NCBI GenBank assembly: GCA_023458315.1
Contig: JAEXAH010000049.1
Coordinates: forward strand, 1 to 15,990
From: Pseudomonadota bacterium
GTDB lineage: Bacteria; Pseudomonadota; Alphaproteobacteria; Rhodospirillales; Magnetospirillaceae
Length of the DNA: 15,990 nt
Direction: 5' to 3'
Shown: one piece after another, positions 6,478 through 13,391 of the stretch
Position numbering within the stretch: the first letter of the stretch is position 1
How the letters are laid out: every line of letters starts with the position of its first letter
Notes under the pieces: generated by a model
What the model saw: the letters and a program-made list of their open reading frames with translations, nothing else
Told to the model about the DNA's origin: nothing
Database searches by the model: none
Translations under genes and position numbers: made by a program

Positions 6478-6504
6478 CGTATAGGGTGTTTAACCGATAG
6501 TCAA
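6478..6504 (-). promoter_or_regulatory. Predicted sigma70-like promoter of the acylation operon
   Basis: Read on the minus strand there is TTGACT (6499-6504) and TATACG (6478-6483), separated by 15 bases, about 130 bases before the first ATG of the operon. The spacing is shorter than the usual 16-18, so this is a candidate only. Its AT-rich surroundings and the overlapping dyad support it. Confidence 0.4.
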
Positions 6505-6508
6505 ACAC
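6486..6508. promoter_or_regulatory. LysR-type operator candidate (GTGTTT-N11-AAACAC)
   Basis: A perfect 6-bp inverted repeat, GTGTTT and AAACAC, separated by exactly 11 bases. It contains the T-N11-A core typical of LysR-family binding sites. It overlaps the predicted -35 and spacer of the acylation operon promoter, and the gene just upstream encodes a LysR-type regulator. Dyad and spacing are seen directly; binding by that regulator is inference. Confidence 0.45.
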
Positions 6509-6602
6509 AATTTAATGGAATCACGACGAAAGTATAAAGATTTTTATGGGAATTAAAATGTATTGCATACACCTGTAACGGGTTGGCGCGGACGCGCAGC
6601 GT

Positions 6603-6630
6603 CATTCGGAGCCGGTTGCGGCCCCGAATG
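6603..6630 (-). terminator. Possible hairpin terminator behind the LysR-type gene
   Basis: CATTCGG and CCGAATG form a 7-bp stem with an inner CCG/CGG pairing, about 77 bases after the LysR stop codon. There is no T-run after it on the minus strand, so it may be a processing hairpin or a Rho-associated element rather than an intrinsic terminator. Confidence 0.3.
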
Positions 6631-6706
6631 ATGGGTCTTGTCGCGGTTTACGGGTGTCGGCGGGTCATGCCAAATCCCGATGAGAAGACCTCACCGGGCC
6701 TCGGCA

Positions 6707-7576
6707 TCAGTGCTGGGCCAGGGACAGCAGGCTGTCGCCCAGGGAATCGGCCATGCGGCGGATGGCGGCATTGCCGCCGGGCGTCACCACCATGGCCAGG
6801 GAAATGTCCTCGAGCTGCGGCAACTCGTCCATGGGGGACAGGCCGTTATTGCGACGCAGGATGGTGGTGGGCAGGGCGGTGACGCCGATGCCGTCGCCGA
6901 CGGCGCGGCGCAGGGAATCCATGCTGGGGGTGGTGAACACCATCTGATGGGGAATGGCGGCATCGCGCAGGGTGCTCAGCATGGCGCGGCGATAGACGCA
7001 GCCCTCGGGGAACGCCACCAGCGGCAGTCTGCCGTCGTCGCGGCGGGCAAAGGCGGGCGCCGCCGCCCACGCCATCTTCAGGTTCATCAGGGTGCTGCCG
7101 ACGCCGTCGGGCGCGGATTGCTTATAGAAGGCCAGATCCAGTTCGCCCGCCTCGCAACGGCTGCGCAGGCGTTCGGACACGTCGGTTTCGATCTCGACCG
7201 CCAGATCGCCGACCAGCGGGCGGATGTGGGTCAGTGCCTCGTCGAAGCCCATGTCGAGGAAATCGGCGGGCAGGCCCAGCCGGACCCGCACGCAATCCTG
7301 GCGGTCGCTCAGGTCGCGCAGGGCGGCGTCGTTGAGGCCGATGATCTGGCGGGCATAGCCCAGCAGCTTCTGGCCCTCGGGCGTCAGTTCGATGATGCGG
7401 CCCTGACGGCGGACCAGCAGCGACACCCCCAGCGACAGTTCCAGGCGGCGCAGACGCAACGAGATGGCGGATTGGGATCGGCCGATGGTTTCACCGGCGC
7501 GGGAAAAGCTCATGCTGTCCACGATGGCCACGAAGGCGCGCAGCCCGTCCATGTCCATGCTTTCCATCATTCCCAT
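6707..7576 (-). CDS. LysR-family transcriptional regulator (LrhA/HexA-like)
   Basis: A 289-aa LysR-type regulator. The N-terminal winged helix-turn-helix covers about residues 9-67, with SFSRAGETIGRSQSAISLRLRRLE as the core (split at about residue 35), followed by RQGRIIELTPEGQKLLGYARQ. The C-terminal effector domain includes DAAIPHQMVFTTPSMDSL and GDGIGVTALPTTIL, patterns I associate with the LrhA/HexA/PecT branch. The ligand is unknown. The frame extends upstream to a GTG, but the ATG at 7576 is preferred because AAGG lies at proper spacing before it and LysR proteins begin shortly before 'MDGLRAFV'. It is on the same strand as the acylation operon, ending 359 bases before it. A T-N11-A dyad at that operon's promoter makes it a plausible regulator of the operon. 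Confidence 0.9.
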   Translation of the reverse strand: MGMMESMDMDGLRAFVAIVDSMSFSRAGETIGRSQSAISLRLRRLELSLGVSLLVRRQGRIIELTPEGQKLLGYARQIIGLNDAALRDLSDRQDCVRVRLGLPADFLDMGFDEALTHIRPLVGDLAVEIETDVSERLRSRCEAGELDLAFYKQSAPDGVGSTLMNLKMAWAAAPAFARRDDGRLPLVAFPEGCVYRRAMLSTLRDAAIPHQMVFTTPSMDSLRRAVGDGIGVTALPTTILRRNNGLSPMDELPQLEDISLAMVVTPGGNAAIRRMADSLGDSLLSLAQH

Positions 7577-7640
7577 GATCACCTTGCCGCCCTGCACCCC
7601 TTGTCCCTGATCTATACATCGCCGCTGAAGGGGGGCTGCG

Positions 7641-7661
7641 TCAATCGCCTTTTAGGCGTGA
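7641..7661. promoter_or_regulatory. Inverted repeat between chemoreceptor and LysR gene
   Basis: CGCCT-TTT-AGGCG (7646-7658) is a perfect 5-bp stem, and outer GTCA/TGAC extends it with a 2-base bulge. It lies about 70-80 bases before the LysR ATG and about 40 after the chemoreceptor stop. It could be a weak terminator for the chemoreceptor, though no T-run follows, or an operator for the LysR gene. Confidence 0.3.
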
Positions 7662-7700
7662 CACATACCCCTTCCGTGCGGGGCTGCGCCAAGACCCCGG

Positions 7701-9386
7701 TCAGATGCGCCGCAGGTTGACCACGAAATCGTCAACCGTGCGTTGCATGGTGTCCGATTGGGCCTTCAGCCGTTCGGCGGCGACGCGCACCATTTCGGCG
7801 GCGTTGACCGTGTCCTCGGTGCCGTGGCGCAGGCTGGCCATGTTGGCGGCCACGTCCGAGGTGCCGACCGCCGCGCTTTGGGCGCTGCGGGTGATTTCGC
7901 TGGTGGCGACCGCCTGCTGTTCGGCGGCGGCGGCGACGGCGGTGGTGATGGAATTGACCTCGACGATGGTCTTGCCGATGCCGCGGATGGCGGTGACGGC
8001 CTCGCCGGTGGCGGTCTTGATGCTGGCGATCTGGCTGGTGATGTTTTCCGTGACCTTCGAGGTCTGGTTGGCCAGGGCCTTGACCTCGGCGGCGACCACG
8101 GCGAAGCCCTTGCCGGCGTCGCCGGCGCGCGCCGCCTCGATGGTGGCGTTCAGCGCCAGCAGGTCGGTCTGGTGGGCGATCTGGAAGATCATGGACACCA
8201 TTTCGCCGATCTGTTCGACCGCCTTCAGCAGACTGGCGACGGTGCCGTCGGTTTCCGCCACCTCGGCGGTGGCGCGGCGCACCACGTCGGACGACAGGCG
8301 GACCTGCTGCGACACCTCGTTGATGGAACTGGACAGTTCCTCGGTGGCGGCGGCGACGGTTTCCACCGCGCACGAGGTCTGCTCGACGCCGGTGGCGGCC
8401 TTGGCCGAAGCGGCGGACGTCACCTCGGCGGTGTCGGTCATGGCGTGCGAGGTGGCGTTCAGTTCGTCGGCGGCGGTGCCCAATTCGCGCAGCATGCGTT
8501 CCAGTTGCTGCTGGAAGCCGTTGATGTGCGCCGAAATCTTTTCGGCCCGGGCCAGTTGGTTGGCGGTTTCGCGGTGCTGCTGTTCTTCCAGCGCGCGGGC
8601 GGCGACCATGCTGTCCTTGAAGGTGCCCAGCGCGCGGGCCATGGCGCCCACTTCGTCGCCGCGGTCGGTGTCGGGCACCGGGGTGTCCAACTGGCCGTTG
8701 GCCAGCACGGTCATGGTGCGGGTCAGGCCGGTGATGGGGGTGGCGATCTGGCGCGAGATCACCACGGCGGCCAGGATCGAGCCCAGCGACACCAGCACGG
8801 CGACGATGATCTGCTGACGGCTGGATGCCTTGCCCTGTTCGCGCAGCGCGGTGACGACGGTGGTGCGTTCGGTTTCCAGCGCGGCGTTCAGGGTGTCCAG
8901 CGCCTTGCGCAGCTTCCAGAAATGGGTGTCGGCGTCGCCGACCATGATGACGCCATAGGTGGCGTCGGTCGAGCCGATGTCGATGGCGACCGTGGCGGCG
9001 TCCTGGTACGCCTTGAACAGCTTGGGCATCTCGGGGACCGAGGCGGTGGCCGTCTTGGTCGACATGGCAGCCGTCAGGGCGGTTTCAAGCTGCTTCTGCT
9101 TTTCCTTGAGGGCGATGGTGTCGCGCTCGAGCTTCTTCTTGTCGTTCTCGTTGGCCCCGGCCGAGATCAGGGCGAACAGGTGGGCGTGGAACAGCGCGAT
9201 GGAATCCTTCAACTCCAGTCCCTGCTGGACCTCGGCGAACACCACGTCGTTCAGGGTGTTGAGCCGGGTTTCCGTGCCCGACGCGTTGACCAGGCCAAGG
9301 ATGGCCACCGCCGCCAGGGCGATGATCGCCGTCAAGGGGGACAGAACCACCTTGAACATCAGGGGGATGTCGCTGAACTTTTTCAT
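7701..9386 (-). CDS. Methyl-accepting chemotaxis protein
   Basis: A 561-aa transmembrane chemoreceptor. TM1 lies at about residues 12-33, a periplasmic helical ligand domain of about 155 aa follows (35-190), and TM2 is at about 192-211. A HAMP domain (about 212-265; ATPITGLTRTMTVLANGQLD) leads into the cytoplasmic coiled coil, with the conserved signalling tip IFQIAHQTDLLALNATIEA and GFAVVAAEVKALANQT (about 400-442). The tip binds CheA/CheW. Its sensing domain is alpha-helical with many Lys, Glu and Asp residues, resembling four-helix-bundle types, and I cannot name a ligand. It lacks the C-terminal NWETF-type CheR/CheB tether. No close Shine-Dalgarno precedes the ATG at 9386 (GGAAGGG lies about 12 bases off). 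The Cache-protein terminator sits only about 25 bases upstream, so its promoter is probably inside or before the neighbouring gene. Confidence 0.95.
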   Translation of the reverse strand: MKKFSDIPLMFKVVLSPLTAIIALAAVAILGLVNASGTETRLNTLNDVVFAEVQQGLELKDSIALFHAHLFALISAGANENDKKKLERDTIALKEKQKQLETALTAAMSTKTATASVPEMPKLFKAYQDAATVAIDIGSTDATYGVIMVGDADTHFWKLRKALDTLNAALETERTTVVTALREQGKASSRQQIIVAVLVSLGSILAAVVISRQIATPITGLTRTMTVLANGQLDTPVPDTDRGDEVGAMARALGTFKDSMVAARALEEQQHRETANQLARAEKISAHINGFQQQLERMLRELGTAADELNATSHAMTDTAEVTSAASAKAATGVEQTSCAVETVAAATEELSSSINEVSQQVRLSSDVVRRATAEVAETDGTVASLLKAVEQIGEMVSMIFQIAHQTDLLALNATIEAARAGDAGKGFAVVAAEVKALANQTSKVTENITSQIASIKTATGEAVTAIRGIGKTIVEVNSITTAVAAAAEQQAVATSEITRSAQSAAVGTSDVAANMASLRHGTEDTVNAAEMVRVAAERLKAQSDTMQRTVDDFVVNLRRI

Positions 9387-9411
9387 GTGCCGGGCGCCCT
9401 TCCACCAAACC

Positions 9412-9452
9412 TAAATAAAACGCCCCGACGGTCCGCATGGGCCGCCGGGGCG
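9412..9452 (-). terminator. Rho-independent terminator of the Cache-protein gene
   Basis: On the minus strand, starting 11 bases after the stop codon, CGCCCCG…CGGGGCG forms a 7-bp GC stem with further internal pairing, followed by TTTTATTT. This is a strong intrinsic terminator placed directly before the chemoreceptor start. Confidence 0.85.
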
Positions 9453-9463
9453 CAGGTCACGGC

Positions 9464-9934
9464 TTACTTGTAGTAACCGGAGCCACAGGCGTACTTGCCC
9501 TTGACCAGCTCGGAATAGATGGCCTTGGGCTCGACCTTGTTGGTGGTCGGGTTCGGCCACTTGTATTCGACCCAGCCCTTGCCCTCGGCCTTGACCTTTT
9601 CAAAGATCAACTGGTTGACCATCAGGCCGTCCGGATCCTTGAAGCCCAGCACGTTCTTGCCGCGCAGGGCCGGGTTGCCGCCATGGGCGACGTTGGTGGC
9701 GTTGTCGATCTGATGGCAGAAGATGTACAGCTCGCCCTTGACCCATTCGGCATTGGCCTTGTCCGAAAAGTCGGCGAACGCCTTTTCCTCGCCGGCGGCG
9801 TTGACATGGGCGACGGCCTTCTTCACGAACGCGACCACCTCGTCGGCCTTGGGGCCGGTCTGGGCCATGGCCGGAGCGGCGACGAAAGCGGCGACGGTGG
9901 CGACACCGGCGAAGCGGAGCATGGAACGCAGCAT
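9464..9934 (-). CDS. Secreted single-Cache-domain protein
   Basis: A 156-aa protein with a Sec signal peptide (hydrophobic 7-20, probable cleavage after AMA at residue 24) and a compact domain of the sCache_2 type, recognisable by YIFCHQIDNATNVAHGGNP (70-88), LRGKNVLGFKDPDG (90-103), GKGWVEYKWPNP (119-130) and YACGSGYY near the end. Cache domains bind small molecules in receptors; here there is no membrane anchor or signalling domain, so the mature protein is a free periplasmic binding module. The frame extends upstream, but the ATG at 9934 is chosen because AAGGGGG precedes it and the signal peptide starts there. The RBS lies within the 16-base gap after the hydrolase gene, so these two are likely one transcript. 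The chemoreceptor gene follows behind a terminator, and a sensing partnership with it is possible but unproven. The two Cys (C73, C150) could form a disulfide. Confidence 0.88.
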   Translation of the reverse strand: MLRSMLRFAGVATVAAFVAAPAMAQTGPKADEVVAFVKKAVAHVNAAGEEKAFADFSDKANAEWVKGELYIFCHQIDNATNVAHGGNPALRGKNVLGFKDPDGLMVNQLIFEKVKAEGKGWVEYKWPNPTTNKVEPKAIYSELVKGKYACGSGYYK

Positions 9935-9950
9935 TCTGTTCCCCCTTGGG

Positions 9951-10856
9951 TTACGCGGTTGTGAAACGGGACGAAGATGCCGCGCCGCCTTGGGCGGCAC
10001 GGGGTGAAGTCGTGGCGGCGGCCAGCACGGCGCGCTCGACCAGCGAGGCCAGCAACACCGGGGTTTCCACCATGGAGTAATGTCCGGCCTCGGCCACCAC
10101 GGCGACGTCGAGGCGGGGAAAGGCCCGGCGCAGCGCCGGTTCCAGCGCGGTGCGGCCGTAATAGGGAATGTCGTGGGCGCCGACGATCAGCGTCGCGGGC
10201 TGTGACAATCCCACCGCCCGGTCAGAGACGTCATTGGCGGTGAACATGTTCAGATAGCCGTGCATGGCCGCCGCTTGCGCGCGGCGCGCCACCGCCACCT
10301 TGCGTTCCAGCCAGCCGGGGCCATAGCGGTTGCCGGTGCGGGCCGCCACCGCCGCGCGCAGGGCGTCGTCGTCGGTGATCACCGCCCGCAGCTTGCCCAG
10401 CGCGCTGGCGTCGGCCTTGAAGCCGGTGGCGGGCACCGGCGAGATGGCGACCACGCTGCGCACCCGGTCGGGCCAGCGCGCCGCCATGTATTGCGCCAGC
10501 ATGCCGGTCATGGAATGGCCGACCACGTGGAAGGTGGCGGCGCCGCGGGCATCCATCAGCGCGACCACGTCCTCGGCCGCCTCGGTCAGCGAATAGCTGC
10601 CGCCCATGTCGCGCGACAGGCCGTATCCGCGCAGGTCGGCGAAGATCCAGCGGGCGCGACCCGGCGACAGATAGGGCAGCGCCCCATCGTAATTGCCATG
10701 GTCGCCCAGCCATTCATGCAGCACGACCACGGTTTCCGGGCCGTCACCGACAACGGCATGACCCAGGACGCGGTCCGACGGATGATAGGAGCAGGCGGCG
10801 AGCCCTAGGGCGGAAACGCCGGTCAGGAAGGCGCGGCGGGGAAGGGCTGTGTGCAT
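9951..10856 (-). CDS. Alpha/beta-hydrolase, predicted lipoprotein
   Basis: A 301-aa protein with an export signal containing a twin arginine (RRAFLTG, 7-13) and a lipobox LAAC with Cys22, so it is probably a periplasm-facing lipoprotein, possibly Tat-exported. The rest is a standard alpha/beta-hydrolase: the HEWLGD oxyanion region (47-52), nucleophile elbow GHSMTG with Ser115, acid Asp229 in GAHD, and His259 in AGHYS. The substrate (ester, lactone or similar) cannot be predicted. A Ser/Ala-rich tail after residue 280 is unusual and may be disordered. The frame could start at a TTG 12 bases earlier, but the ATG at 10856 is preferred although no clear Shine-Dalgarno precedes it. It is followed after 16 bases by the Cache-protein gene and is likely co-transcribed with it. 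Confidence 0.85.
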   Translation of the reverse strand: MHTALPRRAFLTGVSALGLAACSYHPSDRVLGHAVVGDGPETVVVLHEWLGDHGNYDGALPYLSPGRARWIFADLRGYGLSRDMGGSYSLTEAAEDVVALMDARGAATFHVVGHSMTGMLAQYMAARWPDRVRSVVAISPVPATGFKADASALGKLRAVITDDDALRAAVAARTGNRYGPGWLERKVAVARRAQAAAMHGYLNMFTANDVSDRAVGLSQPATLIVGAHDIPYYGRTALEPALRRAFPRLDVAVVAEAGHYSMVETPVLLASLVERAVLAAATTSPRAAQGGAASSSRFTTA

Positions 10857-11039
10857 CGGCTGTCGCAACGGTTTTCAAATCTGCGTCGCCAATGATGCTG
10901 CCGGTGGCGCCCCCTGTGAAATGAGTTATCGCGCATTGATAATTGGCAGGTGGCATATTCCAATGATTGTAAGAGGGATGGTGAACAACCCTTGGAAATG
11001 GGGGCCGCGATGCCCCTGGATCGCCGTTCCCGCCCCGGC

Positions 11040-11072
11040 AAAGCAAAACGGCCGGGCTTTCGCCCGGCCGTT
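11040..11072 (-). terminator. Rho-independent terminator of methylmalonyl-CoA mutase
   Basis: A perfect 11-bp inverted repeat (AACGGCCGGGC-TTTC-GCCCGGCCGTT at 11047-11072). On the minus strand it is followed by TTTTGCTTTG. It begins 23 bases after the mutase stop codon. Confidence 0.9.
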
Positions 11073-11095
11073 CGCCCGTCGGAGATGCCGTCCGT

Positions 11096-13246
<2,151 letters not shown>

Positions 13247-13292
13247 GTCCTCTCCTCCAGGTTTCCCGCGTCCTCGTTTCCGGGAGCGCGGG

Positions 13293-13321
13293 AGTATAAC
13301 CCCAGGGTAGCCTTTCGTCCA
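13293..13321 (-). promoter_or_regulatory. Predicted promoter of methylmalonyl-CoA mutase
   Basis: On the minus strand, TATACT (13293-13298) matches a -10 box well, and TGGACG (13316-13321) gives a weak -35 with 17-base spacing. It lies about 47 bases before the mutase ATG. Confidence 0.4.
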
Positions 13322-13338
13322 TGCGCCCAAGTAATTTC

Positions 13339-13363
13339 CTTGCGCAACATGGGCATGCGCAAG
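13339..13363. promoter_or_regulatory. Tandem TTGCGCAA-type operator upstream of the mutase
   Basis: An 8-bp inverted repeat, CTTGCGCA and TGCGCAAG, separated by 9 bases. Seen another way it is two near-palindromic sites, TTGCGCAA (13340-13347) and ATGCGCAA (13355-13362), 15 bases apart centre to centre. It lies just upstream of the predicted -35, where an activator would bind. It recalls the tandem TTTGCAAA-type sites of short-chain acyl-CoA regulators such as PccR that control propionyl-CoA genes in Rhodobacter; that comparison is from memory and the core differs. Confidence 0.45.
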
Positions 13364-13391
13364 TGGTGGTGTTACCAGCGGCCCGGCGCCG

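Larger units (their letters stand above)
6348..6706. other. Regulatory intergenic region between LysR-type gene and acylation operon
   Basis: A 359-base stretch without a convincing gene. Bases about 6480-6570 are markedly AT-rich against the GC-rich surroundings. It contains the predicted promoter and T-N11-A dyad of the acylation operon, listed separately, and a possible hairpin at 6603-6630 behind the LysR gene. Short open frames here are not supported by an RBS or recognisable protein. Confidence 0.6.

Noticed and set aside
7743..9473. A 576-codon plus-strand frame opposite the chemoreceptor
   Set aside because: A composition-driven shadow. The minus-strand frame encodes an unmistakable chemoreceptor, while this one is Gly/Asp/Val repeats with no RBS.
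10857..11039. Coding potential between the hydrolase and the mutase terminator
   Set aside because: The short frames found lack a RBS and recognisable sequence. The stretch is somewhat AT-rich and is more likely the hydrolase promoter region, but no clear -35/-10 pair was found.
13247..13391. Possible cobalamin riboswitch upstream of the B12-dependent mutase
   Set aside because: The region is only 145 bases, and no B12-box-like conserved core or multi-helix architecture could be seen. Mutase genes are also not usual riboswitch targets.
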